From the NCBI GenBank assembly GCA_963782475.1, contig CAWAJW010000016.1, positions 124,001 through 188,000 on the forward strand: a stretch of 64,000 nt of DNA, written 5' to 3'. Shown piece after piece: positions 37,365 to 49,748 of this stretch; positions within the stretch are counted from its first letter, which is position 1; each line of letters opens with the position of its first letter. The notes beneath the pieces were generated by a model that saw nothing but the letters and a program-made list of their open reading frames with translations, did no database searches and had not been told where the DNA came from. Source of the DNA: CAVQBP01 sp963782475 (GTDB taxonomy: Bacteria; Bacteroidota; Ignavibacteria; Ignavibacteriales; Ignavibacteriaceae). Position numbers and translations under genes: made by a program.

Positions 37365-39994
37365 CTAAATTGTAAACCAGTAATTGAACTTTACTAAAAA
37401 TATATTATTAGGGAATGCACTTCTAAGCATATTCATTGTATTGTTTAATGAATTATATCCCGGTGTAACATTGTATGTCATTTCATTTGCCCATACAAGA
37501 TAAATTTGAGAACCGGGAAGATATTCCCATCTAAGAACAAGGTTAGATCTGAATTGGGAAAAATTGAAATCGGGATTTTCAAAACTATAATTAACTAATC
37601 CTTCTCCTTCTGAAACTTCATAATCACTGCCGTTTAATGCCGGAGCTATTATTTCAAACCTATTGTAATAATCCGCAGCTTTAGGATTAGTAATTATTTT
37701 AAAATTTGAAAATTTACCGGCAGAAGCAAAAGGACTTCCATAATATTGAATCGAAATTTCAGGTGTGATGTTATAATCGATCCTGAATGTTAAAGCAAGT
37801 GTGTGCTGGTTTAACATTCCCAGTATATATTTATCTATTCCGCCAACGGTTTTAGTATCAATATATTGGAGATTATCTCTATTTGATGAATAATGTGCAC
37901 TGATTGAAAATTTCAGTGTATTTAAGGGCAAAAAAGATATTCCGGGCTGTATCCCGTAAAACCTGGAATTCTGATTCTGTGATATGGCAATGCTTCCGTT
38001 AAGTTCAAAAAATATTTTTTGGGAAGGATCTGTCCTGAAGTAAAAATCATTTGTCCATTTTGCCGGAATAAGCATTGCATATCCTCCCCTCAAAATTTGC
38101 GGATCCAAAGTTTGGGTTTGATATTCAACCGAATTTGAAATTGCCCATAAATTATTAAATTCAAGCCGTATATTTAATCCCCCGCTTGATGCTAAATAAT
38201 CCATTTTATAATTCCATTCATTGGATTGATCTATTCCAACTGAATAAGTTCTGAATACTGATACAGGCTGTACAACAAAATAAGAGATTGAGTTCATCTG
38301 GTGGAATATATCTGATATCTGCATAAATCCTAAATCATTTAGATCAAGACCCGGCGAACGCCAGCTCACTTCTGTTGAATAACGCCATAAACCTTTGCTT
38401 CCTTTCCCGATTTTGATTTTTCCTCCATGTCCGGAAAGATTCGTTCGAGCGGTGTCTAAATTATATTCATCAGGTCTTTGGTAATATCTTGCTGATGAAT
38501 ACTGAAGTTCCTTGATGGCATCTGTACTTCCGGAGATATTACTGCCGATAAATTTTGCATCAACATAAAATTCCTTATCATTCCAGTAATGAAGAAAATC
38601 CATTCCGCCGGTAAAAGCATTTCTATTCATAAAATTAAGGTGGGAATCATTAATAAACCTGTTCGTAGAAGTAATGATTCCGCCAAGCATTGTATTCCCT
38701 TCATTATAATCTTTTTGTACACGGATAATCCCGTAATTAGTTAGAGGTTCAACATTAATTTTATTTATTTTTCCATTTGAGCTCAGATCAGCGTTTTCAT
38801 TTGCGGTTAAACTTTGTAATACTCCAATTGATAAGCCATCCGATGTTTTGCCGCTGATTTTTACAGCACTAAGGATGGTTGTATTATCGGGCGAATTTAG
38901 GTATTCGTTATTTTTTAAATCGGGTGAGTAAGAAGGAGAATGTCCGATGCGGCGGCTGTAAAAAATAGTTGCATCATCTATGTCAAACCCGAAAATATTT
39001 TTTCCTTCGAGAAAAATGGCCGCTTCTCTTCATAAAATGTTTCAAATGCAGTAAGGTTCATAACCGAAGGATCAGATTCAACCTGTCCGAAATCAGGATT
39101 AATAGTTAAATCAGCAGTGAAATTAGATGACAAACCTATCTTTGCATCAACTCCGAAATTACCCAACCATGTTCTTCCTTTATCGGCAAAAGGATTTCCT
39201 ATTTCCTTTTTAAAAGTATTTAGCTTACCTACTGAATAGGGCATAATTTCGATACGTCGTGAACGTGGAAGTCCCTTTATTCCTTGCAGTTCGCCGAATA
39301 AATATAAGATTCCGGGGCCTTTTGATGATTGCGGTTCCCAGTCACTTTCTTCCTGCAGCCGGTCTATCCATCTCCAGCAATGCATTCCCCAAACTTGTTC
39401 ATAATCGGTGCTGTACCTGAGCTGACTTAATGGAATTTCCATTTCTACAGTCCATGCCGAATCTTCCATTGCGGATTTACCATACCATACTGCATTCCAG
39501 TTAACATCGGCATTTGACGGGTTTGTCAATACAAGATCAATCTTCTGTCCTGCTGCGGTAACATCAAATTCAAACCCGGTACGATGATCATGATAGCTGT
39601 CGAAATTGATCCCGACAATATCACCTTGAAATTCGTCTCTTCTTCCCGCTTTCTCTGCAATTTTTTCCGGTTCATTATCATATGCCCTTATAGCAACATA
39701 AATATTCTTATCATCATATAATATTTTAAATTCGGTCGGATGAGATGGTTTAGCTCCTTCATTCGGGATCCATTGTATAAAATCTCCTGCCCACTCACCG
39801 GTTTTCCAGCAGGGATCATCTAATACACCATCAATTTTTGGTTTCTCAGTTGTTAAACGAATTGTATTATAAATTCTTTTTGGTTTGTTTACTTTAGTGC
39901 CAGCTGTATCATCTCCGCTTATTAAATTAAAAGGGGCCACATTTAAATTTAAAATTAAAAAAAGAAAGAAAAGAATTATTGCTTTTGGAAACAT
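37365..39994 (-). CDS. DUF5916 protein with family 9-like carbohydrate-binding domain, frameshifted near 39014
   Basis: About 876 residues after joining. N-terminal signal peptide (about 1-25); then a CBM9-like domain (IRLTTEKPKIDGVLDDPCWKTGEW to EVESDPSVMNL, about 45-325), and a C-terminal region of predicted beta strands with alternating aromatic residues, ending in a phenylalanine/isoleucine-type beta signal (VKFNYWFTI). DUF5916 proteins have this plan and probably sit in the outer membrane. The break lies at one missing base in the A-run at 39012-39016; the continued frame reads FLEGKNIFGFDIDDATIFYSRRIG, a normal family sequence. Function unknown. Confidence 0.85.
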
Positions 39995-40157
39995 CTTAAA
40001 ATACCCCGGTTTTGAGATTCAAAAATATAAAATAATTGAGGAAATATTAATTAAACTGAGATTAATAATTGTAAAATATTGTCACGGGATTATGGAAGTG
40101 AGTGTCAAGACTATTAGTTTAAGGGATAGTATCAAAGGAAATTCCACATTTATGAGC

Positions 40158-41417
40158 TCAAATTCTTTTTAGGCTGGTCTGGAGCAGGCTCTTAATAGAA
40201 ACCGGGGAACATTTTTTAATTACAATCTTTTTACAATTGTTGAATTCTGCAAAGCTCTTAAGTTTTTGGGAAAGCAGAAAAATAAATTCATCGTAATCTT
40301 TAAAATCATATTCTAAGACCAGGTTATTTATTATTAAGGTTTTATTCTGACGGTCAGCTTTCGGATCAAGCCTGCCTGCAAACTTATTATCCCATAAGAT
40401 AGGAAGAACAAAATAACCGTACTTTCTTTTAGATGCCGGTAAATAGCATTCTATTGCATAATCAAAATTGAACAATCTTTTTGTCCGTTCCCTTTGTATT
40501 ATAAGATTATCAAAAGGGGAAAGAAGATGGATATGCGAAGTGGAATTTTTCCTTTTAGCAATTCCATTAATGATTCCGGGTAAAGCATAGTTCTCAGTTT
40601 TATGATCATTTCCAATAAATAAAGAAATAATTTCACCTGATTCATGGAGTTCATCAATTGTTTTTTTCATAACTGTCTTATCAACTATCTGAAGATCGGA
40701 AACTGTTGATTTACCCGGCTGCATAAATTTTAATATTTCCTTTTCCGAAGCAACTCCAAGAGACGCTAAAGCGTGTTTAATAAAATAAAGGCTCAATTCC
40801 TTATTGGATGGCATTGCTGTATCAACATTGCCGGGTAACACCCTTTCACGGAGATCATAAAATTTTTGAAAGTTTTTTCTTTCCGAGATCATGAGATCTC
40901 CCTGCCAGAATAAATATTCAAGCGCAGTTTTGGTCGGTCTCCATTCCCACCATGTCCCCCCTTTTTTGCTGGTGTCACTTTCAAAATCACTTGAACATAA
41001 CTGCCCTTCATTTTTGATCCTGTCAAGCACATATCCAAAATATTTCTTTGATTGATTGAACCTGTATCTCAGCCATTTACTTTTCGGTTTTCTAAAATTG
41101 ATCATTCGCGGAAGAGAGTAGCGGTAATCTTCCATCGGGATAAATGACATTGCATGTGTCCAGTATTCAAAAATAAGTTTCTCCTTCGCCTGAAGATCAT
41201 GCAGATACCTTTCAGAATAGCTGTTATTCCTTGTCCAGAGTATATGGTGATGAGCGCGGCTGATCACTGAAATAGTATCAATTTGAACGTACCCGAGTTT
41301 ATTTATAATCCCGGCTGTTCCTTTTTTCCCTCTTAATAATCCGGCATGCCCGTCCAAAAGTTGAGCATTCAATACTATTTGAGAAGCTTCCTTGGCGGAT
41401 ATTTGCAGACTTTTCAT
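40158..41417 (-). CDS. AlkX/YcaQ-like DNA crosslink glycosylase (HTH_42)
   Basis: 419 residues of tandem winged helix-turn-helix domains. The family Gln-x-Asp motif is visible as Gln45-Ile46-Asp47 in YVQIDTISVISRAHH, and other family elements are HALASLGVASEKEILKF and FDYAIECYLPASKRKYGYFVLPILW. The E. coli YcaQ protein unhooks interstrand crosslinks and other bulky adducts through this motif. Fits a second base-repair function in the window besides the AlkD-like and SMUG2-like genes. Start is the first ATG, with a 163-bp gap to the DUF5916 gene. Confidence 0.88.
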   Translation of the reverse strand: MKSLQISAKEASQIVLNAQLLDGHAGLLRGKKGTAGIINKLGYVQIDTISVISRAHHHILWTRNNSYSERYLHDLQAKEKLIFEYWTHAMSFIPMEDYRYSLPRMINFRKPKSKWLRYRFNQSKKYFGYVLDRIKNEGQLCSSDFESDTSKKGGTWWEWRPTKTALEYLFWQGDLMISERKNFQKFYDLRERVLPGNVDTAMPSNKELSLYFIKHALASLGVASEKEILKFMQPGKSTVSDLQIVDKTVMKKTIDELHESGEIISLFIGNDHKTENYALPGIINGIAKRKNSTSHIHLLSPFDNLIIQRERTKRLFNFDYAIECYLPASKRKYGYFVLPILWDNKFAGRLDPKADRQNKTLIINNLVLEYDFKDYDEFIFLLSQKLKSFAEFNNCKKIVIKKCSPVSIKSLLQTSLKRI

Positions 41418-41561
41418 TAATATAAAATTTTTCCCAGAATTTAATCATATTAGGGGAATAATGAACGGGAATATTTTAAAAAACTTTGACAATTAAAATG
41501 ATATCATAAAATTTCCTATTTTAAGATAGATATTTTTACTTCATTCATGGGAGTGAGAAAA

Positions 41562-42434
41562 ATGAAAAAATATTTCTTTTTGGCATTTATTTTTTCAATT
41601 ATTGCAGGCTGCCAAAGCCAGAATAATACCAAATTAAAATCCGGCATAATTAAAATATCTGATGCAGATATCTATTATGTTGAAAAAGGGGAGAGTGATA
41701 CAACACTATTTTTTCTTCACGGCTGGGATATAAATTCTGGTTATTGGAAAGATCAAATGAATTATTTCAGCAAAAAATATAGAACCGTCGCTATTGATTT
41801 ACCTGGGTTTGGAGAATCTGCATCAAATAGAAAAGATTATACTGTTGAAAAGTATAGTGATGATGTAATTAATGTTATAAATAAGCTGGATTTAAAAAAT
41901 GTAATACTTATCGGGCATTCTATGAGCGGGGATATAATACTTGAAGCTGCATTGAAGAATAACAAAGCAATTATTGGTATAGCCGGTGTGGATAACTTTA
42001 AATTTGTCGGTTCCGAATTAAGTCCCGGACAATTGAAAGAAATGAATTCTTTCATCGATACATTAAAAAAAGATTATAAAAATGTTGCCCCTGAATATGC
42101 TGCAAAATATTTGTTCAGACCTTCAACCGATTCTACTATAAGAGAAAGAGTAAAAAAAGATTACCGGGAAAGCAATCCCGAAGCGGCAATTTCATCTATA
42201 GAAAATATTTTTAAATATGATGAAATGAAAAAATTACCCGAATTAAATTATAAGCTGTATTTAATAAATAGTGATGGAATAGCAACCAATACAGAAGGGC
42301 TTAAAAAGTATTGTAAAAGTTCATTTGAAGTTCTTGATATTCATGGAACCGGTCACTTTCCAATGATTGAAAAGCCGGATGAATTTAACAGCTTACTGCA
42401 GGCTGCAGTGTATAAAATCCATAATGGCAAGTAA
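41562..42434 (+). CDS. Alpha/beta hydrolase lipoprotein
   Basis: 290 residues. Lipoprotein signal with lipobox IAGC (Cys17). The hydrolase fold shows the oxyanion region FLHGWD, nucleophile elbow GHSMSG, and the C-terminal catalytic His in GTGHFPM; the acid is probably Asp in NSDGIAT. The ATG at 41562 is used because GGGAGTGAG lies just upstream; an in-frame ATG at 41547 would overlap this ribosome site. Likely an esterase or peptidase on the periplasmic side of a membrane. It stands alone. Confidence 0.85.
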   Translation: MKKYFFLAFIFSIIAGCQSQNNTKLKSGIIKISDADIYYVEKGESDTTLFFLHGWDINSGYWKDQMNYFSKKYRTVAIDLPGFGESASNRKDYTVEKYSDDVINVINKLDLKNVILIGHSMSGDIILEAALKNNKAIIGIAGVDNFKFVGSELSPGQLKEMNSFIDTLKKDYKNVAPEYAAKYLFRPSTDSTIRERVKKDYRESNPEAAISSIENIFKYDEMKKLPELNYKLYLINSDGIATNTEGLKKYCKSSFEVLDIHGTGHFPMIEKPDEFNSLLQAAVYKIHNGK

Positions 42435-43021
42435 ATTACTTTGATAGCTTCTGAAATGATTAAGGCATTAAGGTTTTTCTTTTTCAGATCCCGGATAAGG
42501 AGACTATGAAATAATTGCAGAGTGAAATTTATTTTGTTCATAAAAGATTAAAACATATCGGAAATAGAAAATTAAGCGGGATTATTCTCACTCTTAAATT
42601 ATCATTTTAACTATTCTCTCAATTCAAGAGTTAATGTGAACCAGGCGGGAAACAGAAGGACATTTTTACCTGCAATTGAAAAAAATTCGCGTTCAATTTG
42701 CAGGATCAATAAACAGCTTCACTTTTTAATTAACAAAAATTTCATTTAATCCATTTTTATCAGGCATTAAGTAAAAACACAAGAAACAATGAAGACTGGA
42801 AATATCAGCTTATTTGATTATTTCTTTAGAATAATGTGAGAAAAACCAATAATTGTGTTCTCAATGAATCTATTTCACGATTCATGGGTTTAATCACCCG
42901 GATAAATAATTTCAGTTTTATTATATGAATTTTTTACGAAATTTGCGGAACATTTTTTGTATAAATAGTGACTAACAAAAATTGAAAGTAATTATTACAT
43001 TAAAATTGAACAATAAAAATT
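42435..43021. other. 587-bp intergenic region with two inverted repeats
   Basis: No open frame of note. Two hairpin-capable repeats are visible: CCTGCAATTGAA / TTCAATTTGCAGG at 42669-42704 (one bulged base, loop of 11) and ATGAATC / GATTCAT at 42864-42885. Neither is followed by a T run, so they are not clear terminators. The DUF1361 gene starts at 43022 with no strong Shine-Dalgarno. Confidence 0.5.
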
Positions 43022-43689
43022 ATGATTAATCAACTTAAAGAATCCGGCAGATTAAATACTACAATCTTATTATTAGTTCTAAGCTTATTCAGCTTTGGGC
43101 TATCTGTTTTTAGAGTTTTATATACTAACTCATTTGAATTTTTATTTTTAAACTGGAACCTGTTCCTGGCTTTTATACCGTGGCTAATAAGTTCAATTAT
43201 AATTTTAAAAAGCTTCAGGATAAGAAATTTTTGCTGGTATTAATGATATTATCCTGGGTAATTTTTTTCCCCAATTCCCCCTATATTTTAACTGATTTGT
43301 TCCACCTGGGGATGAGCTCAAAAGCACCTCTCTGGTTCGATTTAACCTTAATTTTATCATTTGCATGGACAGGTTTGCTGTTCGGATTTGTCAGCTTAAC
43401 AGATATAGAAAAAGTTTTGGAAAATTATGTCGGAAAAGGGAAGACAACTTTTATTACTATTGGATTTTTATTTGTAAGCGGCTTTGGTATTTATGTCGGC
43501 CGCTATTTAAGATGGAATTCCTGGGATATAATAGTCAGTCCTTTTGCATTATCAAGTGATATTTTAAGTAAAATTTCTCACCCGGTTTATAATTCAAGAG
43601 CATGGGGATTAACTTTATTTATCGGTTTGCTGCTGAATCTAATCTACTTTTCTTTTAAGCTTTTAAACAATCAGAACCAGAAAAGTTAA
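43022..43689 (+). CDS. DUF1361 membrane protein, frameshifted near 43208
   Basis: About 222 residues when joined, with five or six hydrophobic helices. Conserved elements of the DUF1361 family: WLISSIIILKS just before the break; WVIFFPNSPYILTDLFHLG, containing the FPNAPY-like motif; FGIYVGRYLRWNSWDII. The frame switches after FNFKKLQDKKFLLVLM resumes at 43205-43210 in an A-run. Function unknown; the highly conserved PNSPY and GRYLRWNSWD segments suggest an enzymatic or channel role in the membrane. One indel, probably sequencing error. Confidence 0.82.
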
Positions 43690-43940
43690 TTGATGCTGAT
43701 TAAAATAATTGGCAGTTAAAAATGAACAGTTTATTTCCCGAACGGATATTTGAAGCAGGCATATGCCGGTTCCTGTTTCAATTCTTATATCAAAATCTTT
43801 TCTTCGTTTTATTTTTGAAGTTATATTCCCGCTGATCAGCCGATTGGAAAATGATAATGATTTTTATTGCAAATAAATAACTGATAAGGTAAATTTCAAC
43901 TGCCTTCAAAAAATTATTGCTGAATGGGAGAAATTTTTCT

Positions 43941-44780
43941 ATGAAAAAAACTTTAATTTTTGTGCCATTCTTATTATTTATGATCGGTTTCACATATACC
44001 CGGATTATTGACAACAAAATCAAAAGTATCCTGGATAAAATTCAACTTTCTGAAGCCGGTGCAAATGATATGATTTTTTCCAACTGTTCAAATCCCTCTT
44101 TTTATTTTCCGAATCCTAAGCAGTTGAAAGATATTGCATCCGGCGAAAAGGTTGCAATTGTTAATGAAGTTGGAAATTACGTTAAGGAGTATACTTCCTC
44201 AAAAGAGTTTATGAATAAGTATATTGAATATAAGAATCAAAAAAAGCCGGCTCCCCCTGAAAAGCCGAAATCAACAGCAGAAATGAAAAAGGAACAGAAA
44301 AAAGCAATTAAAGAGGGAATTGAAAACCTGGAGAAAACAAAATCCCAAATGCCGAAAGAACAGCAGGCTTCCTTTGACGAAACAATAAAAAGCTTTAAAA
44401 AGCAGCTTAAAGATATTGATGATCCTGATAATCCAATGTATAATGCTCAAATGGAAAATACATTAAAGCAGATGTACGATCAGCAAATGAATCAATATAA
44501 TGAACAGGTTGCCCAATGGGAAAAAGATTATCCTTCATCCATCAAACTAATGATAAAAAATTGGCTCACAAAGTTTCTTGACGGGTCTAAAGATGTAGAT
44601 TTCAAAGCAGAATTAGCTGAAGCACAGGGTGGTATAAAAGTTTTCGTAAAACAATCTTATGAAAGTAAGCCTGATTTATGGAAAGTCTGTTTCAGAGCAG
44701 GTAAAGAAACAACAGATGCTGCCCGTAAATTTGCAGAGAACTGGCTAAAGAATTATAATAAGAAAGTCTGCATCGAATAA
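43941..44780 (+). CDS. Secreted helical protein of unknown function
   Basis: 279 residues: an N-terminal hydrophobic signal or anchor (about 3-18) then a globular part. Between residues 80 and 180 it is rich in Lys, Glu and Gln with a Pro-rich start (KPAPPEKPKSTAEMKKEQ) and predicted coiled coil, somewhat like TolA-type linkers. The C-terminal part (about 190-279) has two Cys (VCFRAGKE and KVCIE) that may pair with the Cys at residue 49. I chose the ATG at 43941 because GGGAG lies upstream; an ATG at 43917 is less likely. No family recognised. Confidence 0.6.
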   Translation: MKKTLIFVPFLLFMIGFTYTRIIDNKIKSILDKIQLSEAGANDMIFSNCSNPSFYFPNPKQLKDIASGEKVAIVNEVGNYVKEYTSSKEFMNKYIEYKNQKKPAPPEKPKSTAEMKKEQKKAIKEGIENLEKTKSQMPKEQQASFDETIKSFKKQLKDIDDPDNPMYNAQMENTLKQMYDQQMNQYNEQVAQWEKDYPSSIKLMIKNWLTKFLDGSKDVDFKAELAEAQGGIKVFVKQSYESKPDLWKVCFRAGKETTDAARKFAENWLKNYNKKVCIE

Positions 44781-44891
44781 GTTCTTGTGTTTTCAAACCT
44801 CCGTTGTCTTGTTAGATAGAACTCTTGATCAGTTCGTATAATTATGCAAATTAAAATTAATTACAGGACATTATAGATTATCAGTAAAAAT

Positions 44892-47800
44892 TTAATCATA
44901 ATTAAAAATGGGACCGAGCCATTTTTCCGCCTCTTCAAGACTCAAACCTTTTCTCCTGTGGTAATCAAGCACCTGATCTTTTCCGATTTTTCCTACATTA
45001 AAATATTTAGCTTCGGGATGAGCAAAATATAATCCGCTTACCGAAGCAGCAGGATACATTGCCATATTTTCAGTGAGTTTTATACATGTATTTTCTTCAG
45101 CTGAAGAGATTAAAAATAATTAGTTTTTCCGTATGATCTGGTTGTGCGGGATAACCTGGGGCCGGGCGAATTCCCTGATAATTTTCTTTAATAAATCTTC
45201 ATTATTAAATTCTTCTTCGGGTGCATAACCCCAATATTTTTTTCTAACTAATTCATGCAGATGTTCTGCAAATGCTTCCGCCAGTCTATCGGCCAGAGAT
45301 TTAATCATTATACTGTTATAGTCATCGTGATCTTTTTCAAATTTAATAACAATTTCTTCAATTCCGATTCCTGTCGTTACAGCAAATGCGCCGATATAAT
45401 CTTTTAATCCGCTTTCTTTCGAAGCAATAAAATCTGCCAGGGCAAGATTTGGAAGATTATCAGTTTTCTTCTCCTGGATCTGATTGTATGAAGTATTCTT
45501 TTTACACCTTTGCGCGTATCATCGGTATAAATTTCTATATCATCGTACCCGACGGAATTGGCAGGATACAATCCGAACACTCCATTTGCTGTTAATAATT
45601 TTTCAGCAATAATTTTGTCTAAAAGAATATTTGCCTCATCAAATAATTTTTTTGCGGTTTCACCATATTTTTTATTTTCAAAAATTGCCGGGTACTTTCC
45701 TTTGATTTCCCAGGTTAAAAAGAAAGGAGTCCAATCAATATATTTTTTTAGTTTTGATAAAGGATAATCGCTTAAAACAGTTATTCCCAGCTTTTCCGGC
45801 TTTTTAATTTTTGTTTTTGCCCAATCAATATTGAGTTTGTTTTTTCTCGCATCTTCAATGGTTAAATAATTTTTTATTGATTTTTTCTTTTTATGATTTT
45901 CTCTTACTTTTTCATATTCATCTTTTACTTCATTAATAAATTTATCTTTTATTTTTTTATCCGGGTTAATAAGATTACTTACAACTGGTACACTCCTGGA
46001 TGCATCAAGAACATGAACAGTTGCCTGAATAATTAGGAGCAATTTTAACTGCGGTATGCACTTTGGAAGTTGTTGCTCCTCCAATTAAAAGCGGAAGTTA
46101 AATCCTCGTCTTTCCATTTCTTTTGCAACATGGGTCATTTCATCAAGTGAAGGGGTAATCAATCCGCTTAAACCGATAACATCAACTTTTTCATCTATTG
46201 CAGTCTGCAGTATTTTTTCAGAGCTTACCATTACACCGAGATCAACAACATTATAATTGTTGCAGCCTAAGACAACGCCTACAATATTTTTTCCAATATC
46301 ATGTACATCGCCTTTAACTGTAGCCATCAAAACTTTCCCTGCTTCACGGGTATCATTTGACTCTTCTTTTTCTTTTTCGATAAAAGGAATAAGATAAGCG
46401 ACAGCTTTTTTCATTACTCTTGCACTTTTTACAACCTGGGGTAAAAACATTTTTCCGGAACCAAAAAGATCACCAACCACATTCATTCCATCCATTAAAG
46501 GTCCTTCAATAACTTCCAATGGTTTTGCAAATTGTTTCCTTGCTTCTTCTGTATCGTCCTCAATATAGTCAACTATTCCTTTTATTAATGCATGTTTTAA
46601 TCTTTCCTTAACAGGTAGTTTTCTCCATTCATCTACTTTAATTTCACCTTTTTCTTTTTGTTTAACTGTTTCTGCAAATTCAACTAATCTTTCTGTTGCA
46701 TCTTTCCTTCTGTTTAAAAGCACATCTTCAACAAGTATTAATAAATCTTTAGGGATTTCTTCATAAACTTCAAATTGTCCGGCATTCACAATTCCCATAT
46801 CAAGACCTGCTTTGATTGCATGATAAAGAAAAGCAGAATGCATTGCTTCCCTTACCATATTATTTCCTCTAAAGGAAAAGGAAATATTACTTATTCCGCC
46901 GCTTACTTTAGTAAAGGGTAGATTTTGTTTTATCCATCTTGCAGCTTCGATAAAATCGACAGCATAATTATTATGTTCTTCGATACCGGTTGCAACAGTT
47001 AGAATATTCGGATCAAAGATTATGTCCTGCGGAGGGAAACCAATTTCTTCAGTTAATATTTTATAAGCTCGTGCACAAATATCAATTCTTCTTTGAAGAT
47101 GTATCCCCCTGTCCTTTTTCATCAAAAGCCATTACAATAACTGCAGCACCGTAACTCCTGATTTTTTCTGCATGTTCTTTAAATTTTTCTTCGCCTTCTT
47201 TTAAACTTATAGAATTAACAATGCTTTTCCCCTGAAGACATTTTAATCCTGCTTCAATTACAGACCATTTTGAAGAATCGATCATTATAGGAAGTTTTGC
47301 AATATCCGGTTCTGCAGATAAAAGATTTAGAAATTTTACCATTGCTTCTTCGGAATCAAGCAGTCCTTCATCCATATTAACATCAAGAACTTGGGCACCG
47401 CCTTCAACCTGGTCTCTTGCAACCGATAAGGCACTTTCAAAATTGCCGGAAAGAATTAATTTTGCAAATTTTTTTGAACCCGTAACATTTGTTCTTTCTC
47501 CGATATTAACAAAATTAGTTTCCGGTCGAATCACCAATGGTTCAAGTCCGCTTAATCTTAAATATGGTTTTACTTCAGGGGGTTTTCTCGGGGGATATTT
47601 TTTTGTAATTTCAGAAAATTGCTTTAATATGTTCAGGAGTGGTTCCGCAGCAGCCGCCAACAATATTTAAAAATCCTTCTTTTGCATAATCTTCCAGAAC
47701 TTTTGACATTGCTTCAGGTGTATCATCATATTCACCAAATTCATTGGGAAGTCCCGCATTTGGATAGAGACTTGTATATAAATTTGATATTTCTGAAAGT

Positions 47801-48582
47801 TCCTCAATAAACGGGCGCATTTCCGGTGCACCTAAAGCGCAATTCAATCCAACACTTAATAAATTTTGAGTATGTGAAATCGAAATCCAAAATGCTTCAA
47901 TGGTTTGTCCGGATAAAGTTCTTCCGCTCATATCAACCACAGTTCCGGAAATCATTATTGGAATCTGATTACCTGTTTGCCTGCAAAATTCCATAATTCC
48001 GTAAAGTGCAGCTTTTGCATTAAGAGTATCAAAAATAGTTTCGATAAGAAGAATATCAGCACCGCCGTCAATTAATCCTCTTGCTTGTTCTTTATATGCA
48101 TTACTAATTTGATCAAAGTTGACCGCCCTGAACCCGGGATCAGTTACCGAAGGTGAAATGGATAATGTTTTGTTTGTAGGACCAATTGCACCGGCAACAA
48201 ATCTTTGAATTGAGGAATCTTTTTTATTGAATTCATCTAGCACATTCTTTGGCAATAAGTGCAGCTTGCCTGTTTAGTTCATAAACCAGGTGTTCGGTTT
48301 GATAATCGGCTTGTGAAATTGTGCTTCCATTAAAAGTATTTGTTCCTAAAATTTCTGCGCCTGAATTCAAAAAAGCACGGTGAATATCTTTTACAATTTC
48401 AGGCTGTGTCAGGCAGAGAATATCATTATTTCCTTTTAATTCATGAGGATGGTTCTTTAAAAGTCTCCCCGGAAATCTTCTTCACTCAAACGCAGCTTCT
48501 GAATCATGGTTCCCCGTGGACCATCCATAAGCATTATTTTTTTTGATAATATTTTTTTAAGTCTATCGAATATATTTTCCAT
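44892..48582 (-). CDS. metH: Cobalamin-dependent methionine synthase, broken by about nine frameshifts
   Basis: Transfers a methyl group from methyltetrahydrofolate through cobalamin to homocysteine. Pieces in several frames add to about 1230 residues, the usual MetH length. Domains in order: homocysteine-binding (GLNCALGAPE and VGGCCGTTPEH zinc cysteines), pterin-binding (FVNIGERTNVTGSKKF, RIDICARAYKIL), cobalamin-binding (GDVHDIGKNIVGVVLGC with the base-off His ligand) and the SAM-binding activation domain (GIRPAPGYPAQPDHTEK). I place breaks near 48466, 48245, 47620, 47103, 46090, 46025, 45475, 45190 and 45110. Content is well conserved throughout, so assembly indels are more likely than decay. 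Divergent from hldD. Confidence 0.92.
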
Positions 48583-48723
48583 TTTATTATTATTCTTTAT
48601 TATATCTTTATAGTAATCAGCTAATTAAGTACCGATACCCAAGTAGTCTTTCCTTTGTAAAGATTTCAAATATAATTAAATTGCCAGCTAATAAAAATTA
48701 ACTTAATCATTCATAGGAACTGT

Positions 48724-49696
48724 ATGATTATAGTAACCGGCGGTGCCGGCTTTATTGGAAGTGCAATTGTCTGGAGACTTAATTCTCTCGGGTATGATAA
48801 TATTATTGTTGTTGATGAACTGGAAAAGATGAAAAATGGAAAAATCTTGTAGGGTTAAAATATTCTGATTTTATAAATAAAGATGATTTTTATTGAGAAT
48901 ATTGAAAAAGGTTTGATATAAATGCAGAATCTATAATTCATATGGGTGCAAACTCATCAACTACTGAAAAAGATGCCGATCATATTAATAAAAAATAATT
49001 ATGAATATTCAAAAAAACTGGCAAAATATTCAATTAAAAATGATGTAAGATTTATTTATGCATCTTCTGCGGCAACTTACGGCGACGGTTCACTAGGATT
49101 TAACGATGATGTAAATAACCTGAATACTCTTCATCCTTTAAATATGTATGGCTATTCAAAACATATTTTTGATCTCTGGTTAAAAAAGACATGAAATGAT
49201 GGATAAAGTTGCAGGATTGAAATATTTTAATGTTTACGGTCCGAATGAATACCATAAAGGTGATATGCGCAGTGTAGTTAATAAAGCTTTTGATCAGATT
49301 GAAAGTACAGGTAAAGTAAGACTTTTTAAATCAAGAAATCCTGAATATAAAGATGGCGAGCAGAAAAGAGATTTTATTTATATTAAAGATGCTGTTGATA
49401 TGACACTTTTCTTCCTCAATAATAAGGATAAAAATGGTTTATTTAATATTGGTTCAGGGAAAGCAAGGACATGGAATGATCTGGTAACAGCAATCTTCAA
49501 AGCAATGAATAAACCGGTTAATATAGAATATATTGAACTCCCGGAATATCTTGCTGAAAAATACCAGTATTTTACTGAAGCGAATCTTGAAAAACTAAAA
49601 AAAGCCGGTTACTCCAAATCCAAATTTACACTTGAAGAAGGAGTAACCGACTATGTTAAAAATTATATGTTAAAAAATAAATATCTTGGTTTATAA
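48724..49696 (+). CDS. hldD: ADP-L-glycero-D-manno-heptose 6-epimerase-like protein, several frameshifts
   Basis: Extended short-chain dehydrogenase/epimerase, about 325 residues. It starts with the NAD-binding motif TGGAGFIGS (residues 5-13). The catalytic Tyr/Lys pair is MYGYSKHIFDLW and the Ser/Thr partner lies in YASSAATYG; FNVYGPNEYHKGDMRS is the signature of the RfaD/HldD type, which makes the heptose for lipopolysaccharide cores. Breaks are seen near 48822, 48893, 48990 and 49195, each a single base. Divergent from metH with a 141-bp gap. The symbol is given because of the GPNEYHKG element; function as HldD is likely but not certain. Confidence 0.85.
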
Positions 49697-49748
49697 ATTA
49701 AAATGGATAAAATTCGGCAGTGCTGAATCAAATATCATTAAGAATAAT

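Noticed and set aside
42669..42704. Hairpin as a transcription terminator.
   Set aside because: No T run follows, and the nearest upstream stop is more than 230 bp away.
44892..48582. Programmed frameshifting in metH.
   Set aside because: About nine breaks at different short runs is not a recoding pattern; indel errors explain them better.
48583..48723. Possible riboswitch (SAM or cobalamin) upstream of metH.
   Set aside because: I looked for the known conserved cores and found none that I could recognise; only short imperfect repeats are present.
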